Made by a program: the position numbers and the translations under genes. Below, one piece after another: positions 23,831 to 35,324 of a stretch of 64,000 nt of DNA; position 1 is the stretch's first letter, and each line of letters begins with the position of its first letter. The stretch spans positions 264,303,603 through 264,367,602 of the forward strand of contig CM060947.1 in assembly GCA_030765055.1 (NCBI GenBank). Direction: 5' to 3'. The DNA comes from Mantis religiosa. Lineage: Eukaryota > Arthropoda > Insecta > Mantodea > Mantidae. Under the pieces are notes generated by a model. It saw only the letters and a list, made by a program, of their open reading frames with translations. It did no database searches and was not told the DNA's origin.

Positions 23831-25232
23831 TATAATTCACTGAATTATGTGGATAATACACTCTTCACCTCCCGTCTTGAAACGTTCAAGTCACTTGTCA
23901 CTTGTCATTCTTCGCTCCTCGTTTTATATTTACGTAATACTGAGTTAGAACATACATCGAAAGGAAAATGCCGATCTCGCCTTTTCTTCAAGTATTAATA
24001 ACTTTGCTATTTTATAATTCACTGAATTATGTGGATAATACGCTGTCTACCTCCCGTCTTGAAACGTTCAAGTCCCTGGTCACTTGTCCTTCTTCGCTCC
24101 TCGTTTTAAATTTACGTAAGAATGAGTTAGAACATGCATCGAAAGGAATATGCCGATCTCGCCTTTGCTTCAAATATTAATAACTTTGCGATTTTATAAT
24201 TCACTGAATTGTGTGCACTGCCACCTGCCGTCTTGAAACGTTCAAGTCCCTGGTTACTTGTCCTTCTTCGCTGCTCGTTTTGAATTTACTTAATAATGAG
24301 TTAGAACATACATCGAAAGGAATATGCCGATCTTGCCTTTGCTTCAAGTATTAATAACTTTGCAATTTTATAATACACTGAATTAAGTGGATGATACGCT
24401 GTCCACCTTCCGTCCTGAAAATTTAAAGTCGCCTGTCACTTGTCCTTCTTCGCTCCTCGTTTTAAATTTACGTAATACTGAGTTAGAACATGCATCGAAA
24501 GGAATATGCCGATCTCGCCTTTGCTTGAAGTATTAATAAATTTGTTATTTTATAATTCACTGAATTATTTGGATAATACACTCTCCACCTCCCGTCTTGA
24601 AGCGTTCAAGTCGCTCGTCACTTGTCATTCTTCGCTCTTAGTTTTAAATTTACGTAATACTGAGTTAGAACATGCATCGAAAGGAATATGTCAATCTCGC
24701 CTTTGCTTCAAGTATTAATAACTTTCTTATTTTACAATTCACTGAATTATGTGGATAATACATTGTTCACCTCTCGTCTTGAAAGGTTCAAGTCACTCGT
24801 CACTTGTCCTTCTTCGCTCCTCGTTTTAAATTTACCAAATACTGAGTTAGAACATGCATCGAAAGGAATATGTCAATCTCGCCTTTGCTTCAAGTATTAA
24901 TAACTTTCTTATTTTACAATTCACTGAATTATGTGGATAATACATTGTTCACCTCTCGTCTTGAAAGGTCCAAGTCACTCGTTACTTGTCCTTCTTCGCT
25001 CCTCGTTTTAAATTTACCAAATACTGAGTTAGAACATGCATCGAAAGGAATATGTCAATCTCGCCTTTGCTTCAAGTATTAATAACTTTCTTATTTTACA
25101 ATTCACTGAATTATGTGGATAATACATTGTCCACCTCCCGTCTTGAAACGTTCAAGTCGCTCGTCACTTGTACTTCTTCGCATTTCGTTTTAAATTTACG
25201 TAATACTGAAGATGTTTCTAGTAGTGACCCAT
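23770..25232 (+). repeat. 182-bp tandem array of HARBI1 coding segment, 8 copies
   Basis: Units with the landmark CATCGAAAGGAATATG have their ATG at 23786, 23968, 24150, 24324, 24506, 24688, 24870 and 25052, 182 bp apart except one 174-bp step. Each unit re-encodes the stretch from LEHTSKG through AISPLLQVLITLLFYNSLNYV, so the array grew from transposase coding DNA. 182 is not a multiple of three, so no continuous protein is maintained. Confidence 0.92.
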
Positions 25233-25241
25233 GCATTTGAA

Positions 25242-25493
25242 TTAAATTCGTTTCCATTTTTTCTCACGTGGCATTTGCTCTTTTAAATTCATCGCATCCG
25301 TCATCTTATTTTCCACCATATCATTATACTTCGTCACCAATTCAATTAACAATTCTTTCTCCATCGATGAGAAATTTGTTTCACGGCTTTTGACTCCGAT
25401 TATATCTATCCACCATTGTTTTAGATGTTTGCAGACGAAAATGAAAACAAAAGCGCATCGCAGTACGTCCATAAAATAATACAACTCATCCAT
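25242..25493 (-). pseudogene. Harbinger Myb/SANT-like DNA-binding protein fragment
   Basis: On the strand opposite the transposase, the frame contains NFSSMEKELLIELVTKYND, then MVENKMTDAMNLKEQ, then KKWKRI. The E-K-E-L-L-I-E-L-V...ENK-TDA pattern is that of the Myb/SANT-like domain (Myb_DNA-bind_5 type) encoded by the second ORF of Harbinger elements, which helps the nuclease reach DNA and the nucleus. The N-terminal 35 residues before this look non-homologous. Truncated at the array side. Confidence 0.65.
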
Positions 25494-25666
25494 AGCCTTC
25501 TATAGCTGTAACATTTACAAGTTTCTTGGCGTTAACACGTGTTTATTAACATTTTCAGAAAACATTATGGAGAAATGCACGAAATTTAACACCTTTGTTA
25601 ACGCTGTGACAGTTCTTACGATACAATTCTTAATGTTGATTTTAACATCTGTTGGTGAAATTGGAC

Positions 25667-27260
25667 AGAAATGTTATAAATGGATTTTTTTTAGTATGAT
25701 TTTGTCCATCTCTCATAGTTGACGAGATTTGCCAGATTCTTACGAATGGAGATGACTTTTGAAGACCTTCCCAGAAAATTTGTCATTACTATTTATTTAC
25801 AATAATAGTGAATCAAGGCGTATTTTATCGACGACTGGAAGGTTTGTTAATTTCCGCGAGTGTATAAATAAATCTTGTATCATACAATGTTTTATCCAAC
25901 ACTTACCCTAATCATTAAAAATACTTACTAATTTTTAAATTAAACTATAATAAAATAGTAAAATTATTTGTAATGTTATTTTCTGGAATATAGAGCTATT
26001 TAGACCAAGGCCGGCTGCTAATATGAGACAATCGATGTTGGCTAGTCGTTTCTAGGTTAATTTGATTTTCATTTCAGAAAGCTACATTGACGAATGTATT
26101 GTCAGTAGAATGTGAACATATAGGAAATATTTGTTAATTACTGAATCAATACAAGTTGTAGCTGTACATTTTATTACTAAATGTTAAAACTACAATAAAT
26201 ATTAGACTTTAAATGTAGACCTAGTGGTTGTATTTTATTGATACAGTAGTTAAAGCTAAATTTTATCCATACTTTGTATTAAAATGTTATTTTAATAGTT
26301 TAATTTATGTTATTAAGGTACAACTTTACAGGAGAGTGTTGAATAAAATATTTTAAGCTTATATTTAATGAGCATTTTTGGAAAACCCAAATATTTATGT
26401 TATCGTTAAAAGATAAGATAACATCAAAGGCGTGTTCTCGTGTAAACTGGCTGCCGTGTTTTTGGTTGCAATGCAGTAGCTTCATCTACTCGTGGAGAAA
26501 GTAAAGAAGGAAGGAAATAATTTGTAAAACTTTTTAAAGTTCGCACTTGTTATAAAACACGAATCAGGTTGCCGTAGGTTAGTAAATAATTGCGACAAAC
26601 GTAAGTACATAGCTAAATACCTCTAAGTTTGCATTCTCAGGTATAAGTTAGTGCCTCGTTTAATGCCTCCGAGGTTTTTTTAGACTTGGGTAATTGTGCG
26701 TTACTAATTCAAGTTTCAACAGAGTTTCTGAGGCGGAATAGTTCCTTTCTCTTTGGAGGGAGGGAGGTTAGGAGTTTTATTCGTCTTTCTGTTTTAGCAA
26801 TCTGAGAAAAGAGTTTTTCTACATATCAACGCCTTCTTGAATGTTAAAATCATTAATTAATCCTGCAATGATATGACATTGGTTTTCTTACTTGGCTTCT
26901 TTCAACTCTCAAAGTAATAACTCTTTAGCTATTTCTGTTTATCTTAAAAGTTATAATATTTCCTTAGCTAAATCAAATAATAGTTTGGCAGAATTTTTTG
27001 AAAAAGTTGCCAGAAAAAAGTGTATTCAAATTACTCAGTATTTACCCCCTCTTAATAAACAAGTTCCGTTTTCCCCTGTCACTTCATTTAGTTCACTATG
27101 TCACTTCACTGAGGTGAACTACTTCCATTGACATTGCCAGTTCACCTTCTTTTCACATTCATTTCATTTTCTTCTACGACGTACTCACTTCTTGTGAAGG
27201 GTTAACTAGTGATGCATTCAAGTTCCATACATGGCAATAAACCGTTACAGAAATTCAATA
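25667..27260. other. No recognisable feature
   Basis: About 1.6 kb, very AT-rich, with no coding similarity. Near 27225-27240 the minus strand may hold a last piece of the mariner that flanks the next element (see the mariner entry at 27220-30842). Confidence 0.4.
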
Positions 27261-28635
27261 ACCTCTGAATCATATAACCTTGCCGCGCTGACATGTTTCA
27301 CTCCGCGTGCAACTACCTTTCCCCTCATCCTAATTGACTAGTGCTTACGCGCCATAGGCGGTGCCTTCCCGTCACATTCAAACCTGTGGTAAACGTCATA
27401 ATAAATGCCAGGAAGAAAGATAGGCATGCAAAAATATAAGTTTATAATCAAACTGAGCAAGTGGAAACTGAATAAATGATCAATGAAACTGAAACAAGTT
27501 TATAATGAATGGCCTTTGGCCTTATCCACTGGGATATTTTAAACCAGTACACATACCTTGCAAAAATGCTTGTCTTTCAGTCTTAAAAGTCGTGTCGCGC
27601 CATACTTGTAGTGTGTCCTTCATTCACACAAATCTCGTCAATGTAGTATATTTTGCGACTTGTATCTCGGTACAGTCTGTTGGTCCTTAAATAACGTTTT
27701 CGCCACACAGCAGTATCGCTTCTGCCTCTTAACACATTCCTCTTGCTCCTTTCTTCATGCTGTATAAGTAATCTATACAAACGAGATCAGCTGAAATTTA
27801 GTAAATCTGCATCCTCATTTACAGCAGACGAAATATTATTTATCCTAGAGAGTTCGTTTCTAAACAAAACAAAACAGAAAACTATGCACATGACACACAC
27901 ACACGCCTTTTACGAAATCATCACATTTTCCGAGCACGCGTTTTTGTTTATTCCTGCTTTTGCCTGGAGTGGTAAGTTTTCCTGCAGTCTCAATTTCACG
28001 TCCCGATGTTCCTACGGACCTAACACTTATACCTGTAAGTTCAGAGCACAGCTGTTCGACTTCTATCACTGAAAAAAACGGATTCTTCTCTGTGAGTGCA
28101 TTAAACACAAGCACAATTCATTTTTCACCGCTTTGTAAAGGTTTTCCCTTGCGATGCTTCAGCGAACAACTGGCGGTAGACTCTGTCATTATACATACAA
28201 TAAGTACACGTGCAATAAACGATCAATAAAATAATTTAGCTCTCGGCTTAGCACACCTTCGAATGGCGATATATGACTAATCCAGTTCAAAACAAGGTCA
28301 GTGATAAAAGACACATAAACAAATATGTCATCACTACCGCTAAATCACGTGTTATCGTGTCATGTGCTTGAGGGCAAAGGAACCTCCTCTTTACTTCGTT
28401 TAAGAATAAACGTCATTTCAGATAAATCAACTCTGAGGCGTAATATATTTAATTCAAACATTTACGAAAATATAAATTTGGCAATTCCCGTCTAACATAT
28501 AAAGACATATCACCATGTTAAATAACGAATAAGTTTTTACAGCACAAAAGTATATACTACAACTGCAGCCAATGAGAGGTGACAAGGCCACGTGACCGTT
28601 AAGAGATACGGGGCAAGTTTATGTGAAACAAGGAT
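27261..28635 (-). mobile_element. ITm-superfamily transposon, internally deleted (copy 2)
   Basis: Flanking TAs are at 27259-27260 and 28636-28637. Reading inward from the right end, ATCCTTGTTTCACATAAACT pairs with ACCTCTGAATCATATAACCT from the left, and both continue into TTGCC. It matches the 2010-3352 element over its length, including the conserved GGCACCGCCTATGGCG block near the 3' end. It has inserted into a mariner, whose coding sequence is recognisable on both sides. Confidence 0.82.
27505..28189 (-). pseudogene. Truncated ITm transposase of copy 2
   Basis: The start at 28187-28189 is homologous to the start of copy 1. The readable stretch includes EKNPFFSVIEVEQLCSELTG, GKLTTPGKSRNKQKRVLGK, the RYLRTNRLYRDTSRKIYYID block with the first catalytic Asp, and a GLK.PSGKG-like block. 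Frames are broken in at least two places. As in copy 1, the second and third catalytic segments are deleted, and 3' non-coding DNA follows directly. Confidence 0.74.
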
Positions 28636-28839
28636 TAGTACTTTTATGGTACCTCTCCAAATTTTTAAAGAAACAGTTTCTCTTTTTGTAACTTTTGATC
28701 AGGTGTCAATAGTCGCGGCACCCATCTTGCACATACCATATGAAATCCCAAAACATTACCTAAAATATTACCTGCACGTAGTTTTGATATGCTTACAGCC
28801 TCTGCTATCTCAAACAACTTTAATATGCGGTCTTACAGT

Positions 28840-30770
28840 ACTAAACGATGAATATTTTCAATGTTTCCTGGAGTTGTGTCTTCCACAGGACGTCCAGAGT
28901 GAAGCTCATTACTAGCGCTCGTACCTCCCATTTTAAACTCTACAACCAACCTTTTAATTATTGTATAAGGAGGACAGAGTCCTTCAATGATCTCTAGAGT
29001 TGTGAATTCCACAGGACATCCAGAGCGAGGCTCATCAATAGTTCTCGTAAGTCCCAATTTAAACTATACAACCAACCTTTTAATTATTGTATATGAAGGG
29101 ACAGAGTCTTTCAATGATCTCTGTAGTTGTGACTTCCACAGGACGTCCAGAGCGAGGCTCATCACTAGTACTCGTACGACCCATTTTAAACTCTACAACC
29201 AACCTTTTAATTATTGTATATGAAGGGACAGAGTCTTTCAATGATCTCTGGAGTTGTGACTTCCACAGGACGTCCAGAGCGAGGCTCATCACTAGTACTC
29301 GTACATCCCATTTTAAACTCTACAACCAACCTTTTAATTATTGTATATGAAGGGACAGAGTCTTTCAATGATCTCTGTAGTTGTGACTTCCACAGGACGT
29401 CCAGAGCGAGGCTCATTACTAGTACTCGTACGTCACATTTTAAACTCTACAACCAACCTTTTAATTATTGTATATGAAGGGACAGAGTCTTTCAATGATC
29501 TCTGTAGTTGTGATTTCCACAGGACGTCCAGAGTGAGGCTCATCACTAGTACTCGTGCATCACATTTTAAACGCTACAACCAACCTTTTAATCATTGTAT
29601 ATGAAGGGACAGAGTCTTTCAATGGTCTCTGGAGTTGTGACTTCCACGGGACGTCCAGAGCGATGCTCATCACTAGTACTCGTACGTCGCATTTTAAACT
29701 CTACAACCCACCTTTTAATTATTGCATATGAAGGGACAGAGTCTTTCAATGATCTCTGGAGTTGTGACTTCCACAGGACGACCAGAGCGAGTCTCATCAC
29801 TAGTACTCGTACGTCGCATTTTAAACTCTACAACCCACCTTTTAATTATTGCATATGAAGGGACAGAGTCTTTCAATGATCTCTGGAGTTGTGACTTCCA
29901 CAGGACGACCAGAGCGAGTCTCAACACTAGTACTCGTACGTCCCATTTTAAACTCTACAACCCACCTTTTAATTATTGCATATGAAGGGACAGAGTCTTT
30001 CAATGATCTCTGGAGTTGTGACTTCCACAGGACGACCATAGCGAGTCTCAACACTAGTACTCGTACGTCCCATTTTAAACTCTACAACCAACCTTTTAAT
30101 CATTGTATATGAAGGGACAGAGTCTTTCAATGATCTCTGTAGTTGTGATTTCCACAGGACGTCCAGAGTGAGGCTCATCACTAGTACTCGTACATCACAT
30201 TTTAAACTCTACAACCAACCTTTTAATCATTGTATATGAAGGGACAGAGTCTTTCAATAATCTCTGTAGTTGCGACTTCCACAGGACGTCCAGAGCGAGG
30301 CTCAACACTAGTACTCGTACGTCCCATTTTAAACTCTACAACCCACCTTTTAATTATTGTATATGAAGGGACAGAGTCTTTCAATGATCTCTGTAGTTGT
30401 AACTTCCACAGTACGTCCAGAGCGAGGCTCATCGCTAGTACTCGTACGTCCCATTTTAAACTCTACAACCCACCTTTTAATTATTGTATATGAAGGGACA
30501 GAGTCTTTCAATGATCTCTGTAGTTGTGACTTCCGCAGTACGTCCAGAGCGAGGCTCATCACTAGTACTCGTACGTCCCATTTTAAACTCTACAACCAAC
30601 CTTTTAATTATTGTATATGAAGGGACAGAGTCTTTCAATGATCTCTGTAGTTGTAACTTCCACAGTACGTCCAGAGCGAGGCTCATCACTAGTACTCGTA
30701 CGTCCCATTTTAAACTCTACAACCCACCTTTTAATTATTGTATATGAAGGGACAGAGTCCATTTCCTCCT
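28840..30770 (-). repeat. 127-bp tandem array of mariner helix-turn-helix coding sequence, about 15 copies
   Basis: The landmark GAAGGGACAGAGTC (plus strand) lies at 29095 and then every 127 bp without exception to 30746. A less regular unit sits at about 28965 and a partial one before it. Each unit encodes, on the minus strand, SYTIIKR.VVEFKMGRTSTS and DEPRSGRPVEVTT, the second helix-turn-helix and linker of a mariner. 127 is not a multiple of three, so frames alternate and no long protein exists. Confidence 0.94.
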
Positions 30771-30842
30771 TGATTTCTTTAGGCGTTAAGACTTTCAAAT
30801 GGAAGTATTTAATCACTGCTCGTTTTTCCAGATTCTCCATTT

Positions 30843-32117
30843 TCGTGTAACCTCTACACTTTTCTTGCTTAAAATGCTATCGTTCAAAAACTAAATGAGC
30901 TAATGAGATGTTAGTATAGGTTCAAGCTAGTCTAGAGTTAAACTATATGATGCTATCCGTCAAACTGACCCAGTGAGGTACAAGACTTCTCCGTCGAATC
31001 TCATAATCCAAATCTTACTGTACAAACCTACAGTGTAAGTTCAAACACACAATTTATACTAAATAATTTTTGTAGAGTTAATCATTTCAGAGATATTCTT
31101 ATTTATACTTATAAAACAAACAACCTTATTTGTTTTCTTAAGTCCAGGCTATGCAAAGTGAAGGAATTTCAAAATATTTTGTTTGTTAACGACGCTGTCA
31201 CTCACGCCGGTGTGCTAAAGTTTCCTCCTGTGTGAGTTATTTTACACGACAGTTAATATGTACTGATATGAGGCTGTAGCTTGGATACCATCAGACTGTT
31301 TGAACTTGAGACATTACGATCACCGTAACAAACTGAGTCACAGAGTACAACGTAGAGTCACATAGAGGCCAGCTCCTGCAAAATTTGACTGTCGCTCAAA
31401 CCTACTACATTGGCTTATCTCCATTAAAGAATAAAAGAAGTAATAGGAAAATTTGTGCAACCTCTATATATATGAGTAGAAAATTTCATGTGATAAGAAT
31501 GCATAATTTTTTTTTTCGATTGGTGGAAAATTATATGAAAATGTGACAGATCCGATATTTAATTACTCTTCTGTCGAACTGTTTCCAATTTTCTATTTCT
31601 GCCCTACTGAAACTTGTTGAGCTCTTTCAGTAATCAACTTCCGCTGTCTATTTTATCTGACCCAAGTTTTTTTAGGTAACCCTTTATGTTTTTAAATGTT
31701 ATATTTATGTTTCCCAACTTTTAAGTCATAATGCTACATTAACAAGTTACTAACGTTCCCTGCTATCTGAAACAAAAGACAAACAAGGCAGGCGTTCACG
31801 TCCAATTCATCCGATAAAAAGAGTAAAGTTTTAGAGAAACAGAGGGGGAAGTTTGTTGCGGAGCAAACACTGATAAACGTGCTCTAGGTAGCTAATGAAT
31901 CAGAAAACAGACCGACGTACGTACGTACGTCACATCGCTTGTCTAACAATATCCTGTTTGCTTGTCGAGATAACAATACCACGTGTGTGTGACGTCAGCG
32001 ACAGAAATACAAACGTAATGTGTTGATTAGACCATAGGAAATCATGGAAATTAACATTTGTGGAGAATTACAACTTGGAATACTTTCTAAAATTGTATGT
32101 ATTTAAGTTTAGCCTCT
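30843..32117. other. No recognisable feature
   Basis: About 1.27 kb of apparently unique AT-rich sequence. It contains a short (ACGT)n run at about 31914-31931 and a T-run at 31508-31519. No coding similarity seen. Confidence 0.4.
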
Positions 32118-34386
32118 CTAATCTTTTAAAAACACTTATCGCTCTATCTACTTCAAGATAAACATTATCTTATTGTAGTTACAAGGGAAAACTGTAGACT
32201 TTAAGTGATAGTCAGATGTTTTATATACATGACTTTCTCTACTCTTGTACAAACACTTATTGCTCTGTCTACTTCAAGATAAACATTATCTTATTGTAGT
32301 TACAAGGGAATACAGTAGACTTTAAGTGATAGTTAATTGTTTTATATACATGACTTTCTCTACTCTTGTACAAACACTTACTGCTCTATCTACTTCAAGA
32401 TAAATATTATCTTATTGTAGTCACAATGGAATACAGTAGACTTTAAGTGATAGTCAAATGTTTATATACATGACTTTCTCTACTTTTAGACAAACACTTA
32501 TTGCTCTATCTACTTCAAGATAAACATTATCTTATTGTAGTTACAAGGGAATACAGTAGACTTTAAGTGATAGTCAAATGTTTATATGCAGGACTTTCTC
32601 TACTCTTGTACAAACACTTATTGCTCTATCTACTTCAAGATAAACATTATCTTATTGTAGTCACAAGGGAATACAGTAGACTTTAAGTGATAGTCAAATA
32701 TTTTATATACATGACTTTCTCTACTTTTATACAAACACTTATTGCTCTATCTACTTCAAGATAAACATTATCTTATTGTAGTCACAAGGGAATACAGTGA
32801 CAGACAAATGTTTTATATACATGACTTTCTCTACTCTTGTACAAACACTTATTGCTCTATCTACTTCAAGATAAACATTATCTTATTGTAGTCACAAGGG
32901 AATACAGTAGACTTTAAGTGATAGTCAAATGTTTATATACATGACTTTCTTTACTCTTGTACAACACTTATTGCTCTATCTACTGCAAGATAAACATTAT
33001 CTTATTGTAGTCACAAGGGACAACAGTGACAGAGAAATGTTTTATATACATGACTTTCTCTACTCTTGTACAAACACTTATTGCTCTATCTACTTCAAGA
33101 TAAACATTATCTTATTGTAGTTACAAGGGAATACAGTAGACTTTAAGTGATAGTCAAATGTTTATATACTTGACTTTCTCTACTCTTGTACAAACACTTA
33201 TTGCTCTATCTACTTCAAGATAAACATTATCTTATTGTATTTACGAGGGAATACATTAGACTTTAAGTGATAGACAAATGTTTTATATACATGACTTTCT
33301 CTACTCTTGTACAAACACTTATTGCTCTATCTACTTCAAGATGAACATTATCTTATTGTAGTTACAAGGGAATACAGTAGACTTTAAGTGATAGTCAAAT
33401 GTTTTATATACCTGACTTTCTGTACTCTTGTACAAACACTTATTGCTCTATCTACTTCAAGATAAACATTATCTTATTGTAGTCACAAGGGAATACAGTA
33501 GACTTTAAGTGATAGTCAAATATTTTATATACATGACTTTCTCTACTTTTATACAAACACTTATTGTTCTATCTACTTCAAGATAAACATTATCTTATTG
33601 TAGTCACAAGGGAATACAGTGACAGACAAATGTTTTATATACATGACTTTCTCTACTCTTGTACAAACACTTATTGCTCTATCTACTTCAAGATAAACAT
33701 TATTTTATTGTAGTCACAAGGGAATACAGTAGACTTTAAGTGATAGTCAAATGTTTATATACATGACTTTCTCTACTCTTGTACAAACACTTATTGCTCT
33801 ATCTACTGCAAGATAAACATTATCTTATTGTAGTCACAAGGGAATACAGTGACAGAGAAATGTTTTATATACATGACTTTCTCTACTCTTGTACAAACAG
33901 TTATTGCTCTATCTACTTCAAGATAAACATTATCTTATTGTAGTTACAAGGGAATACAGTAGACTTTAAGTGATAGTCAAATGTTTTATATACATGACTT
34001 TCTCTACTCTTGTACAAACACTTATTGCTCTATCTACTTCAAGATAAACATTATCTTATTGTAGTTACAAGGGAATACAGTAGACTTTAAGTGATAGTCA
34101 AATGTTTTATATACATGACTTTCTCTACTCTTGTACAAACACGTATTGCTCTATCTACTTTAAGATAAACATTATCTTATTGTAGTTACAAGGGAATACA
34201 GTAGACTTTAAGTGATAGTCAAATGTTTTATATACATGACTTTCTCTACTCTTGTACAAACACTTATTGCTCTATCTACTTCAAGATAAACATTATCTTA
34301 TTGTAGTTACAAGGGAATACAGTAGACTTTAAGTGATAGTCAAATGTTTTATATACATGACTTTCTTTACTCTTGTACAAAAAATG
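32118..34386 (+). repeat. Satellite array, 120/121-bp unit, about 19 copies, with higher-order repeat
   Basis: The unit landmark AAACACTTATTGCTCTATCT recurs at 32130, 32251, 32372, 32492, 32612, 32733, 32843, 32963 and onward to about 34258. Some units are shortened to about 110 bp by a deletion (AATACAGTGACAGA). Three private variants recur about 822-823 bp apart (see findings), showing that a block of seven units was duplicated. Each unit has a small internal palindromic element, AAGATAAACATTATCTTA. No protein similarity was recognised. Confidence 0.93.
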
Positions 34387-34429
34387 AGCAAAAGATACCC
34401 TAATCTTGTACACCAAAAGTAATCTGCTA

Positions 34430-35290
34430 CGGCCGATGTATCAGTCTGTTTATACTTAAATGTTACGAAAATGTTCTTTTGTTCTGGTTAACAAATTACG
34501 TTTTGTCCTTCCAATATAAACTTTATCACACTCGAAACAATTATATTGATAAATACCAGATTTTTTTATTATTAGGACTTGTTTAGAGAAATGCATTAAA
34601 ATTTTAATGCTTTATTTTGAGGGACTAAAATATACCAAACACTTTAAATTTTTTTTTGAAAATGTATGTTAACCTAAGGATGGTAAGTACAACTTTTAAA
34701 ATTCTAATCGCTCTTTTAAGGGTAGAAATATCATAAATAGCTTTTTGAAATTTAAATTTTTCTATTTTATGTATAGAGGCTTTATTAAAACCATTAATTA
34801 AAGCAGTATTAATAATATGTTTTTGTTATTTATGAATTCAGGGGTATATTTATTAAGCTATAAATCAAACTATACAAAACAGAAAATTTTTCAAATTGAT
34901 ATTGTTTCTTATTATCTTTAAATCTAGAAAAGGAGGAAATCCTTTAATTTCAGTCTCTAGTTGTACATTTTATAACTTTATCTTGTAAATGTAGTAGTTT
35001 TAAAGCATCAATTATGTTTTTATTAGGAACAATAAAAAAAGTACCATCAACATATCTATACCAGGCTTTAAAGATTAAAATTACTGCCAGTAACTTGCAA
35101 TTCGGAAAAAAGCTCATAAAACATCGGCAAGTGAAGGTGAAAGTGGATTATCTATCACTAAACCAGAAGTTTGTGTAGCAAATTCACCATTAAAGGTGAA
35201 ACAGTTTTGATCTATTAAGTCCTCGTGTAAATTTATTGAATTCAATTGCTTTGTTAAAAAGTCAAAAGCTTTTCTCTACAAATAATAGGA
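34430..35290 (-). pseudogene. Degenerate Penelope-like element (RT and GIY-YIG remnants)
   Basis: On the minus strand, right to left: NSINLHEDLIDQNCFTFNG, then QTSGLVIDNPLSPSLADVL (the PLE RT block before the catalytic motif), then RYVDGTFFIVPNK, where YVDD has become YVDG. Further left, about 34480-34570, is SGIYQYNCFECDKVYIGRTK, the GIY-YIG endonuclease core. Frames are broken by numerous indels. The family resembles the PLE at 5.9-7.1 kb. Confidence 0.78.
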
Positions 35291-35324
35291 AATAAAAAGT
35301 ACATTAAGCAGTTATATTACGCTT

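Larger units (their letters stand above)
23415..25666 (+). mobile_element. Harbinger (PIF) DNA transposon with internal tandem array
   Basis: The left end GCCCGACTTCATCAACATAT at 23415 matches the inward-read right end TGTCCAATTTCACCAACAGA at 25666. Both are followed by TGTTAA, giving inverted repeats of about 25 bp. Inside are a HARBI1-like transposase N-terminus (plus strand), an eight-copy 182-bp array and a Myb/SANT-like ORF (minus strand). This two-gene layout is characteristic of Harbinger elements. A second, truncated left end is at 49822-50100. The catalytic part of the transposase is missing. Confidence 0.82.
27220..30842 (-). mobile_element. Mariner with tandemly expanded helix-turn-helix region and nested ITm element
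   Basis: The minus-strand start at 30838-30840 reads MENLEKRAVIKYFHLK and TPKEIKEEMDSVPSYTIIKR, a mariner DNA-binding domain. The array at 28840-30770 repeats the next segment. At its end the protein resumes (NIENIHRLVL, then CARWVPRLLTPDQKLQ at about 28690). The ITm element then interrupts it. Beyond the ITm element (27258 leftward), FLxRFIAM and MHH match the mariner block that holds the first catalytic Asp, with that residue mutated to Tyr. No more mariner follows. Confidence 0.78.

Noticed and set aside
31914..31931. Short ACGT tandem run as a functional site
   Set aside because: Four copies of a tetranucleotide in AT-rich DNA; nothing around it suggests function.
28840..34386. CRISPR-like regular repeats
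   Set aside because: Units are contiguous and similar along their whole length, without unique spacers; they are satellites or expanded transposon segments in a eukaryote.
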